From positions 1-6,263 of the forward strand of contig DMKD01000146.1 in assembly GCA_003454605.1 (NCBI GenBank): 6,263 nucleotides of DNA. Direction: 5' to 3'. A program made the position numbers and the translations under genes. The stretch comes from Spirochaeta sp. GTDB lineage: Bacteria; Spirochaetota; Spirochaetia; UBA9216. A model generated the notes under the pieces. That model did no database searches. It was not told the DNA's origin and worked only from the letters and a program-made list of their open reading frames with translations. This document shows positions 1 through 5,996 of this stretch, one piece after another (the stretch's first letter is position 1; every line of letters begins with the position of its first letter).

Positions 1-993
1 TTTTTCGGTTATCCGATTACTCCGCAGAATGAACTGCCGGAATATATGTCGAGAGAACTGCCCAAAAACAACGGGCTCTATCTCCAGGCCGAGAGTGAAA
101 TCGGCGCGATCAATATGGTTTACGGTGCTGCCGGCACCGGAGAGCGCGTAATGACATCATCATCGAGCCCCGGTATAGCATTGAAGCAGGAGGGTATATC
201 GTACCTCTGCGGTGCTGAGCTGCCCTGTGTAATTGTCAATATGAGCCGGGTCGGACCCGGACTTGGAGGCATACAGCCGGCCCAGGCCGACTATTTTCAG
301 GCTACAAGAGGCGGTGGGAATGGAGATTACTGTACCCCCGTTTATGCCCCGGCAAGTATTCAGGAAACAGTCGATTTGGTTATGGAATCATTCGACGTTG
401 CTGAAACCTATCGTACCCCGGTTATCGTACTCGGCGATGGGATGATTGGTCAGATGATGGAATCTGTAGAGTTCAACGAACCGAAAAAGCGTGAGCTTCC
501 TCCCCGGGACTGGGCAGTGCCTCAGAAGGGGAAAAAAGGTGAGAAGATTCTTATCAATTCCCTGTACATCATGCCTGAAGATATGGAGCCGCATATTCAG
601 AAGCTTTTCAGAAAGTATGATGTTATTAAAGAGAAAGAAGTGCGATACGAAAAATACAACTGCGAGGGTGCGGATGTTGTCGCAGTCGCATACGGAACCG
701 TTTCAAGAATCGTGCGCAACGCAATTAAGATGCTCGAGAATGACGGTATTAAGCTTGGTTTGATCAGACCTATAACTCTCTGGCCGTTTCCGCATGAAGC
801 TTTTAAGGACTTCAGTCCCGAAACAAAAGCCCTTCTTTCAGTTGAGATGAGTGCCGGTCAGATGATTGACGATGTGAAGATCGCCAATGAAGGCAGGCTG
901 CCGGTTGAGTTTTACGGACGAATGGGGGGAATAGTGCCCAAACCGATTGAAGTCGTTGAAAAGGTTAAAGAGATCTTCGGAGGTGCAAAATGA
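1..993 (+). CDS. vorB: 2-oxoacid:ferredoxin oxidoreductase alpha subunit, VorB type (5' end outside window)
   Basis: Alpha subunit of a thiamine-pyrophosphate-dependent 2-oxoacid:ferredoxin oxidoreductase, a cytoplasmic enzyme that oxidatively decarboxylates a 2-oxoacid with CoA to acyl-CoA and passes electrons to ferredoxin. The reading frame is open from base 1 and its first residues, FFGYPITPQNELPEY, are the conserved start of the pyrimidine-binding domain, so the Met at 46 is internal and the true start lies upstream. About 330 residues are visible; the family is about 350, so only some 20 are missing. Further family marks are the stretch QAESEIGAINMVYGAAGTG (bases 91-147), the segment SSSSPGIALKQEG (bases 157-195), and RGGGNGDY (bases 310-333), which resembles VorB more than pyruvate or KorA enzymes. 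A C-terminal domain (about 640-990) carries VAYGTVSRIVRNA and the LIRPITLWPFP segment. It overlaps vorA by four bases (ATGA). Assignment to the family is firm; 2-oxoisovalerate as substrate is an inference, and 2-oxoglutarate is possible. Confidence 0.93.
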   Translation, partial: FFGYPITPQNELPEYMSRELPKNNGLYLQAESEIGAINMVYGAAGTGERVMTSSSSPGIALKQEGISYLCGAELPCVIVNMSRVGPGLGGIQPAQADYFQATRGGGNGDYCTPVYAPASIQETVDLVMESFDVAETYRTPVIVLGDGMIGQMMESVEFNEPKKRELPPRDWAVPQKGKKGEKILINSLYIMPEDMEPHIQKLFRKYDVIKEKEVRYEKYNCEGADVVAVAYGTVSRIVRNAIKMLENDGIKLGLIRPITLWPFPHEAFKDFSPETKALLSVEMSAGQMIDDVKIANEGRLPVEFYGRMGGIVPKPIEVVEKVKEIFGGAK

Positions 994-1733
994 GCCTAGT
1001 ATTTGAACGAACTGAAGGCCTCGTTGATATGCCGACCCATTACTGTCCGGGCTGTACGCACGGAATTATACACAGGCTTGTAGCCGAATCGCTTGTTGAG
1101 CTTGGACTCATGGATGATGCAGTCTGTATTGCATCAGTAGGATGTTCAGTATTTACATATAAATATTTTCCCTGCGACGCATATCAAGCTTCTCACGGGC
1201 GTGCGGCAGCAGTTGCCACCGGCGCCAAGAGGGTACTGGAAGACCGCACGGTATTCACATACCAGGGCGACGGCGACCTTGCTGCAATCGGTACCGCTGA
1301 GACAGTTCATGCGGCGGCCAGGGGTGAGAATATCACTATCATATATGTTAATAACGCAATCTATGGTATGACGGGCGGTCAGATGGCTCCGACTACATTA
1401 GTCGGACAGAAGGCGACAACATCGCCCTATGGCCGAAAAGCTGAACTTCAGGGATATCCTATTAAGGTTTCTGAGATGCTGTCTACTCTTGACGGTACGG
1501 CTTTTGCTGAACGTGTTTCAGTGCATAATCCTGCTCATGTCCGAAAAGCTAAAAAAGCTATTAAAAAGGCTTTTGAGGTGCAAACTGCAAAGGAGGGTTT
1601 CAGTATTGTCGAAATCCTTTCAACATGTGCAACAAATTGGGGGATGACCCCGCCTGATGCTTTGAACTGGCTGGAAGACAATATGATTCCATATTACCCT
1701 CTTGGTAATTTCAAGACTCCGGAGGAAAACTGA
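990..1733 (+). CDS. vorA: 2-oxoacid:ferredoxin oxidoreductase beta subunit (TPP and 4Fe-4S binding), VorA type
   Basis: Beta subunit of the same oxidoreductase; it holds the thiamine diphosphate and the proximal iron-sulfur cluster. The 247 residues match the usual family length. The N-terminal CPGC (Cys19, Cys22), Cys52 in SVGCS and Cys212 in STCATNWG fit the four cluster ligands known for two-subunit members of the family. The TPP/Mg motif runs from GDGD (93-96) to NN (121-122), followed by IYGMTGGQMAPTT (124-136), which is typical of beta subunits. Ser68-His69-Gly70 matches the conserved SHG. Its ATG shares bases with the vorB stop (ATGA, 990-993), and a strong Shine-Dalgarno, GGAGG at 979-983, lies six bases ahead, so translation is likely coupled to vorB. 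The C-terminus lacks the extra ferredoxin domain found in pyruvate enzymes, so electrons must leave through a separate ferredoxin subunit. Confidence 0.94.
   Translation: MSLVFERTEGLVDMPTHYCPGCTHGIIHRLVAESLVELGLMDDAVCIASVGCSVFTYKYFPCDAYQASHGRAAAVATGAKRVLEDRTVFTYQGDGDLAAIGTAETVHAAARGENITIIYVNNAIYGMTGGQMAPTTLVGQKATTSPYGRKAELQGYPIKVSEMLSTLDGTAFAERVSVHNPAHVRKAKKAIKKAFEVQTAKEGFSIVEILSTCATNWGMTPPDALNWLEDNMIPYYPLGNFKTPEEN
1721..1725 (+). promoter_or_regulatory. Shine-Dalgarno site that fixes the vorC start
   Basis: GGAGG lies nine bases before the ATG at 1735. It selects that start over an in-frame ATG at 1702, which would add eleven residues unlike the family and overlap vorA by 32 bases. The protein beginning at 1735 starts MAFTEEVIFAGFGGQG, the expected N-terminus. 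Confidence 0.8.
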
Positions 1734-1734
1734 T

Positions 1735-2274
1735 ATGGCATTTACTGAAGAAGTGATTTTTGCAGGTTTTGGAGGGCAGGGCGTTCTGTCGATGGGCAGA
1801 ATGGTTGCATACGCCGGTATGGTGAAGAGCATGAACGTAAGCTGGCTTCCTTCATACGGACCTGAAATGCGCGGCGGAACTGCAAACTGCAATGTTATAG
1901 TCTCTGATGAGCTGATTGGAAGCCCGGTTGTTGCCGATGCCGACACACTTATTGTCATGAATCGACCGTCGCTTGAGAAATTCGAGAGCTGGGTAAAGCC
2001 CGGCGGGATGATACTTGTTAATTCATCACTCATCGATATTAAGGTTGAACGAGATGATGTTGATGTCCGCTATTTTCCGGTGAATGACATCGCCGCAGAC
2101 TGCGGTAATGCTAAAGCTGCAAATATGGTAATGCTTGGAGCATATATTAAAATTAAAGGATATCTTGAAGAACAGGATCTTCTCGGTGCCTTCATTAAGG
2201 TTTTTGGTGAAGCTAAGAAAAATCTTCTGCCTCTTAATGAAAAAGCCGTTGCAGAGGGTGCAAAACTTGTTTAA
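1735..2274 (+). CDS. vorC: 2-oxoacid:acceptor oxidoreductase gamma subunit, VorC type
   Basis: Gamma subunit of the oxidoreductase. In this superfamily the gamma domain contributes to the CoA-binding part of the complex. The 179 residues match the usual stand-alone length of about 180. Family motifs are GFGGQG at residues 11-16, YGPEMRGGTANCNV at 41-54, and SPVV at 63-66, followed by the ADTLIVMN strand. KAANMVMLGA at 127-136 is also typical. The start at 1735 is one base after the vorA stop. A separate gamma polypeptide (not fused to alpha) is the VorABC(D)/KorABCD arrangement. It is the last gene of its transcription unit and is followed by a clear terminator. No missing residues or frameshift are evident. 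Substrate specificity cannot be read from this subunit. Confidence 0.93.
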   Translation: MAFTEEVIFAGFGGQGVLSMGRMVAYAGMVKSMNVSWLPSYGPEMRGGTANCNVIVSDELIGSPVVADADTLIVMNRPSLEKFESWVKPGGMILVNSSLIDIKVERDDVDVRYFPVNDIAADCGNAKAANMVMLGAYIKIKGYLEEQDLLGAFIKVFGEAKKNLLPLNEKAVAEGAKLV

Positions 2275-2298
2275 ACAGGGTTATTAAATTAAATTCTT

Positions 2299-2334
2299 AC
2301 CGCATTGATAACGTTTTCAATGCGGTATTTTTTT
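2299..2334 (+). terminator. Rho-independent terminator of the vor operon
   Basis: A perfect 10-bp stem, ACCGCATTGA (2299-2308) with TCAATGCGGT (2317-2326), encloses an 8-base loop and is followed by an A and seven T (2328-2334). It lies 24 bases after the vorC stop. The T-run reaches into the stop codon of the convergent lipoprotein gene. In the minus direction the hairpin is followed by AAGAATTTAATTT, a poor U-tract, so it probably stops plus-strand transcription well and minus-strand transcription only weakly. Confidence 0.92.
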
Positions 2335-3184
2335 AGTCTACGATGATGTATTTTTCTTTAATAACCTTGAAATTAAATACCTCTTCACGATAACTGTCAT
2401 CTATCCTTAGAAGCAGCTCACCATTCCATGCCGGACCTACATTATAGCTCATATCATTCCACCACAGCCTGTCAGTCCCATAGACATAGGGGATGTCTTC
2501 AATTCCTCTTTTTCTGAAAACAGTTCTTCCATTCCAGGTACAGGTAAACGTAAACCATCTTGAGATGGCATTGGTTATTTCTTTGCGGGCAAGGGTAATA
2601 AATATTTTTCCGGTGTCGGGAAGTCTGTTTATTCTTCGCTTATAGGATTCTTCGCTGAATTCATCCTTGTTAAACGATTCTTCAAGGGCGGTCATCAGCT
2701 GTTCACGGGTTCTGTATTCAACCTCCATGAATCCCCAGTCGCCATTGTAGTCTGCCTCAGGAACAACGGCATATCTATAACCGTATAAGACTTGCGGCAG
2801 CTGTGGTTCAGGGCGTTTCCGCCACACTGATACCTCGATGCTTGAATCCTCTACAAAACCTATCGTACTGAACAGCATCAGCAGTGATGCCGGATTCCAG
2901 CTTCCATCCGCAGTTTCGGTAACAATTATTACATCATCACCGAATTCGATAGCTGCCTTTTCTGCAGCGAGTGCCTCAAGAGCCGCTATCCGCTCCCCGG
3001 CGCTCATCTGAAAAAACCAGTTCCAGGTTGTTATACCGGCTGATACGCTGCCTATCTGCTCATAATCAGAACCCGGCTGCTTGCCCGGTTTCAGCTCATT
3101 GAAACCTGCACAGGCTGTGAATGACGAAACTATTATAATGATAAATATAACTGCAGCGGGACGCAGTCTGTTCCCAACTATCAT
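2333..3184 (-). CDS. Predicted lipoprotein of unknown function, two-part, coupled to xdhC
   Basis: I do not recognise a named family. The 283-residue product begins with basic residues (Arg6, Arg8) and a hydrophobic stretch (about 10-22, with four Ile in a row), followed by SFTAC with Cys25 as the likely lipidated residue. The lipobox is loose, as in spirochaetes, but the architecture is that of an exported lipoprotein. The first part of the mature protein (about 41-122) has the pattern YEQIGSVSAGI, then an Ala-rich helix (65-80), then GDDVIIVTETADGS. This recalls small lipoprotein domains that open with an IGxVxA strand and an Ala-rich helix, but only weakly. The second part (about 150-283) is rich in aromatic residues (WFTFTCTW, RLWWNDM) and predicted beta strands, with WNGELLLRIDDS and a closing FNFKVI, suggesting a beta-sandwich. 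Its ATG overlaps the xdhC stop (ATGA, 3181-3184), and no Shine-Dalgarno is visible, so translation probably depends on coupling. It is last in the minus-strand cluster and lies head-on to vorC. Confidence 0.8.
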   Translation of the reverse strand: MIVGNRLRPAAVIFIIIIVSSFTACAGFNELKPGKQPGSDYEQIGSVSAGITTWNWFFQMSAGERIAALEALAAEKAAIEFGDDVIIVTETADGSWNPASLLMLFSTIGFVEDSSIEVSVWRKRPEPQLPQVLYGYRYAVVPEADYNGDWGFMEVEYRTREQLMTALEESFNKDEFSEESYKRRINRLPDTGKIFITLARKEITNAISRWFTFTCTWNGRTVFRKRGIEDIPYVYGTDRLWWNDMSYNVGPAWNGELLLRIDDSYREEVFNFKVIKEKYIIVD

Positions 3185-3978
3185 GTCGACTGGGGCCGCA
3201 TATGAGCTGCGTCGGTGTTGTTTTTTACAGCAACAATCTCGGCGGCAACCGATACGGCTATTTCGGCCGCTGTGTCGCCGCCGATTTTAAGTCCCACAGG
3301 TGAATAGAGTTGGGGCGGAATATTGAGACCCTCTGCTTTAAGACTGTCTTTGATTGCCTTCACCTTCGTTTTTGAGCCGATCATGCCGATGTAGGGCAGT
3401 CCGGCCGAGGTTTCAAGAACTTGTTTCAGTACTTTCTGATCCCACTCATGCCCATGGGTAGCGATAAAACAGCCTTCTGCGGACTTCAGTGTTTTTGCAG
3501 CTGACGAGATGTCGTTGTAATCTGCAATTATCAGTTTTCTACCCTCTGCTTCAATGCTTGATGTTATTTCCGGCCTGTTGTCGAAGACTGTGACGGTGTA
3601 ACCAAGCAGCTCAAGCACGGGGGCGAGGGCGCGGCCGACATGACCTCCGCCGAAGAGGAGGAAATCGTTCCTGCCTCCGAAGTATTCGAGCAGCAGTTCG
3701 ACCTGGCCTCCGCATTCCATTCCTAGTGCACGGAGATTGAGCTTTCGAAGCTCCGGTTCTGGGAGACTGCCGCTGCCTGCAAGCGTGTTGACCGCTTCGT
3801 CGATTATTATCTTTTCGATGGCTCCGCCGCCGATTGTTCCGTAAGATTCGTCAGCTGAGGCAACTACCATTCTGAAACCAGGTTTTGCGGGACTGCTGCC
3901 GTCTACAGAGATTACTGTCGCAAGCATGAAGGGGCATCCTCTGTCCGATATTTCTGCCGTCTTTTTTAGTATATCCAT
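3181..3978 (-). CDS. XdhC/CoxI family molybdenum-hydroxylase maturation protein
   Basis: Family members bind molybdenum cofactor and help sulfurate and insert it into xanthine-dehydrogenase-type hydroxylases in the cytoplasm; they are not part of the final enzyme. The 265 residues show both expected domains. The N-terminal XdhC/CoxI domain contains ATVISVDGSSPAKPGFRMVV (20-39), GTIGGGAIE (47-55) and GMECGGQVELLLE (86-98) with the conserved Cys89. The C-terminal Rossmann domain starts at FLLFGGGHVGRALAP (106-120) and continues with VFDNRPE (131-137), THGHEWD (174-180), YIGMIGSK (196-203) and SPVGLKIGGDTAAEIAVSVA (226-245). A good Shine-Dalgarno (GGAGAGG, 3985-3991) precedes the ATG by six bases, inside the end of trmL. 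One base separates it from trmL, and it overlaps the lipoprotein gene by four. No hydroxylase subunits are present in the window, so the client is unknown. Family assignment is firm; the exact role is inferred from family. Confidence 0.92.
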   Translation of the reverse strand: MDILKKTAEISDRGCPFMLATVISVDGSSPAKPGFRMVVASADESYGTIGGGAIEKIIIDEAVNTLAGSGSLPEPELRKLNLRALGMECGGQVELLLEYFGGRNDFLLFGGGHVGRALAPVLELLGYTVTVFDNRPEITSSIEAEGRKLIIADYNDISSAAKTLKSAEGCFIATHGHEWDQKVLKQVLETSAGLPYIGMIGSKTKVKAIKDSLKAEGLNIPPQLYSPVGLKIGGDTAAEIAVSVAAEIVAVKNNTDAAHMRPQST

Positions 3979-3979
3979 T

Positions 3980-4498
3980 TTATTCCTCTCCGGGCCAGCT
4001 CAGTCTGTGTAGGCTGCCTGTTTGTTTTAAGTTTGAAAATCCGGTCTGCCGCATAGCTTCGTATACGGCTATAGCTGCTGAATTCGATAGATTCAGTGAG
4101 CGTGATTCTTCTATCATTGGAATACGGCAGCAGTTTTCAGGATATTTTATAAGCAGTTCTTCAGGCAGCCCGGTTGTTTCGCTGCCGAAAACAAGCCAGC
4201 TGTTTTCGGTGTAATTGATCCCGGAATGAATCTGCGGAGCCTTTGTCGTGAAAAAATACATATCAGTAAGGCCTCCGTCAAAGATGCATCCCGATTCTAC
4301 AAGAAACTCATCAATGCCGTCGTAGTAAAAAACATCCAGTAAATCCCAGTAATCGAGACCGGCACGTTTGAGGCTCTTGTCGTCGGTTGAAAAACCAAGC
4401 GGCCTGACAAGATGCAGTGATGCACCGGTTGCGGCACAGGTTCGTGCTATGTTTCCTGTATTCTGGGGTATTTGCGGATGTATTAATGCGATTTTCAT
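3980..4498 (-). CDS. trmL: tRNA (cytidine(34)-2'-O)-methyltransferase TrmL (YibK type, SPOUT)
   Basis: A SPOUT-class methyltransferase that uses S-adenosylmethionine to methylate the 2'-O of the wobble nucleotide (C34 or cmnm5U34) of tRNA-Leu. The 172 residues include the full minimal SPOUT domain, a little longer than the usual 155-160. Motif 1 is IPQNTGNIARTCAATGA (10-26), with Asn13 and Arg19. Motif 2 is WLVFGSETTGLP (101-112). Motif 3 is RIPM (125-128) then SRSLNLSNSAAIAVYEAMRQ (132-151), which forms the trefoil-knot cofactor site. The stretch RAGLDYWDL (45-53) is also characteristic of TrmL and separates it from TrmH/SpoU proteins. The start at 4498 gives the standard MKIALIHPQIPQNTGN opening, but the Shine-Dalgarno is weak (AGG, 4502-4504, three bases away). 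It follows the NimA-like gene by 14 bases and precedes xdhC by one, so co-transcription is likely, with no functional link apparent. Confidence 0.95.
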   Translation of the reverse strand: MKIALIHPQIPQNTGNIARTCAATGASLHLVRPLGFSTDDKSLKRAGLDYWDLLDVFYYDGIDEFLVESGCIFDGGLTDMYFFTTKAPQIHSGINYTENSWLVFGSETTGLPEELLIKYPENCCRIPMIEESRSLNLSNSAAIAVYEAMRQTGFSNLKQTGSLHRLSWPGEE

Positions 4499-4512
4499 TT
4501 GCCTGCTTGGTT

Positions 4513-4977
4513 TTAGTCTGAACCCTTCGCTGTTAAGCTGTCAGGATCAACTTTGAAGACAGTTGTTGCCCTGATACCTGCCTCAGTCAACGGCGGGATA
4601 TTCCCATCTAAAAATTGTGAAACAATGATGTTTAATGCTTTTTCCTTTCCATTGCCATCCTCCAGAAACACAGCTTCCCCTGAAGCTATCACAGAGCGGT
4701 AATCGACACCCCAGTCACAGGGATTTTCTTTTCCGCCTTTCTGCAATGAGGATGATTCGTCCAGTTCTATACATACACGGGGATCTGCTTTAAGCAGTTC
4801 GAGTTTAAGCCCTGCTCCGGCACAATGGAAGTAAAAAATCCCTTCATCATAACCGAAGTTCATGGGAACCACGTAAGGGGCTCCTTCACGATTGATACCC
4901 AGCCTGGCGGTGCCGGCTTTCTTGATGATATCTGCGATAACGCTTTTTTCGGTAATTTCCTGTTTGTCTCTTCTCAT
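4513..4977 (-). CDS. NimA-like / pyridoxamine 5'-phosphate oxidase-like split-barrel protein
   Basis: A 154-residue protein of the flavin-binding split-barrel superfamily, close to the group annotated as pyridoxamine 5'-phosphate oxidase family or 5-nitroimidazole reductase (Nim). Typical marks are the MRRDKQEIT start, APYVVPMNFGYDEG (33-46), FYFHCAGAGLKLELL (48-62) with His51, PRVCIELDE (66-74), and CDWGVDYRSVIASGEAVFLE (87-106). Family members usually dimerise and bind FMN; some Nim proteins confer nitroimidazole resistance, but most are of unknown physiological substrate, and resistance cannot be claimed from sequence. The length matches the family (about 150-165). The start at 4977 gives the family-typical MRR opening, yet no Shine-Dalgarno lies in the 15 bases before it and no other in-frame start is near. 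A 41-base gap separates it from the upstream 325-residue gene, so this is the most likely place for an internal promoter, though I see no convincing -35/-10 pair. Confidence 0.88.
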   Translation of the reverse strand: MRRDKQEITEKSVIADIIKKAGTARLGINREGAPYVVPMNFGYDEGIFYFHCAGAGLKLELLKADPRVCIELDESSSLQKGGKENPCDWGVDYRSVIASGEAVFLEDGNGKEKALNIIVSQFLDGNIPPLTEAGIRATTVFKVDPDSLTAKGSD

Positions 4978-4999
4978 ATCATGAGAATAGCATATTGAC

Positions 5000-5020
5000 A
5001 GAACTCAGGCTACTGATTCT
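5000..5020 (-). other. Possible small hairpin between the 325-residue gene and the NimA-like gene
   Basis: On the minus strand AGAATCAG (5020-5013) can pair with CTGA-TTCT (5008-5000, one bulged G) around a four-base TAGC loop, overlapping the TAG stop of the upstream gene. It is not followed by a U-run, so it is not a standard terminator. It could be an attenuating or mRNA-processing structure, or chance. Confidence 0.25.
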
Positions 5021-5996
5021 ATGTCTGAATCTCACGTTTGAGCATGAACAGCAGAATGTGCTCCTCAATCGTTTTTGTCGGACCAGGTGATCTTGAGCGA
5101 TTCCGGTACACAGCATTTTTCTTTCGCTGCTTAAAGAAGCGGAGCATCTCACGAGGGTCGGCGGCCTGAAAGGTGGAATAAAAATGATCGATGTGTAGGA
5201 GCGATTCAATATTTTTTTTATCTATCGAGGTCATTTGTTTTTCAAGCATAATATCACGAATTTGATTCAGCTCTTCAAAGGTCAGGTTGAAGAGAAACTC
5301 TTCAAGTGCCTGAAAGACAGAGTCGTCATTTTCCGAACTTCCTAAAAAATCGAACCATACCGGATCTATGTTCTTTGCCATTTGAAGCATTTCTGTCATC
5401 CCCAACATGGTGCCGTAGATAGGAGAAAGGTGTTTTCTTGATTTCCAGAGTGAACTCAGCATGGGTGCATAATCTTCGGCTGACTGGCTTAGACGGTATT
5501 CCCATATATTCATGAGCCTTACAGCAGCTCTTGTCTTTATCTCAATGTCTATATCATTTTCCTGAATTAGAGAAAGGTAGACCTCTTCGCTCATCAGGGC
5601 GAAGATATTCATTGTGACAAGGTCCTCTATCTTAGGGGCAAGTTTCTTCAGCTTTCTGATGGATTCGGCCTCATATTTCAGCATGAGCAGGAAATTAATC
5701 TTCGCGACTACAAAACTGCGTCCAAGAATAACCTTTGTAGGAACATACATAACCTGATCGGCAAAATCCATTCGGCATATCATCTTAATCAGGCTTTCCA
5801 TCGAGAATGTTGAGTTCCCGATAGTCCTGGTACTCTGAAAAGAAGGATAACTTGATACCGTGTTCGCAAGTTCCTGAAGAGACGTCAGCCGCTTTGTTAT
5901 GTATTCGGCCTCATCAATATTTTTCTTTCTGATTATATCGAGCACCGATTGAATGAATTCTGTTTCTTCATTGTTAAATACAACAATATTAGTCAT
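5019..5996 (-). CDS. Uncharacterised 325-residue, mostly helical protein, coupled to UPF0210
   Basis: I do not recognise this protein. It has no signal peptide and no clear membrane segment, so it is probably cytoplasmic. The composition and spacing suggest an almost all-helical fold: amphipathic stretches at about 11-45, 66-80, 95-120, 123-145, 152-170, 195-210, 225-252 and 258-290, possibly a HEAT-like helical solenoid, although no repeat is convincing by eye. A strongly basic segment (about 289-303, KQRKKNAVYRNRSRS) followed by a Pro/Gly break and a short helix (IEEHILLFMLKRE) could contact nucleic acid or a partner. No catalytic motif is visible. Its ATG shares the A of the UPF0210 stop (TGATG, 5994-5998), and GAGG at 6002-6005 lies five bases ahead, so the start is well supported and translation is coupled. 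That coupling suggests it is made in step with UPF0210. The gene appears richer in A/T than xdhC, but not enough to argue for transfer. Confidence 0.82.
   Translation of the reverse strand: MTNIVVFNNEETEFIQSVLDIIRKKNIDEAEYITKRLTSLQELANTVSSYPSFQSTRTIGNSTFSMESLIKMICRMDFADQVMYVPTKVILGRSFVVAKINFLLMLKYEAESIRKLKKLAPKIEDLVTMNIFALMSEEVYLSLIQENDIDIEIKTRAAVRLMNIWEYRLSQSAEDYAPMLSSLWKSRKHLSPIYGTMLGMTEMLQMAKNIDPVWFDFLGSSENDDSVFQALEEFLFNLTFEELNQIRDIMLEKQMTSIDKKNIESLLHIDHFYSTFQAADPREMLRFFKQRKKNAVYRNRSRSPGPTKTIEEHILLFMLKREIQT

Noticed and set aside
491..763. A 90-codon plus-strand open frame inside vorB in another frame
   Set aside because: It is fully contained in a conserved gene and reads as arginine/serine-rich shadow sequence.
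1702..1734. An earlier start for vorC giving an extra eleven residues
   Set aside because: The extension is unlike the family, overlaps vorA by 32 bases, and the GGAGG at 1721-1725 is placed for the ATG at 1735.
1620..2033. A 137-codon open frame on the minus strand across the vorA/vorC junction
   Set aside because: It lies opposite two well-conserved genes, its translation is low-complexity Ser/Thr/Pro-rich without any family resemblance, and no ribosome-binding site supports it.
2279..2326. The 2299-2326 hairpin as a fully bidirectional terminator
   Set aside because: In the minus direction the stem is followed by AAGAATTTAATTT, not a U-run, so only the plus-strand role is well supported.
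4978..5018. A sigma-70 promoter for the NimA-like gene, using TATGCT as a -10
   Set aside because: No acceptable -35 hexamer occurs 16-18 bases upstream, and TATGCT is a poor match, so it was not listed as a feature.
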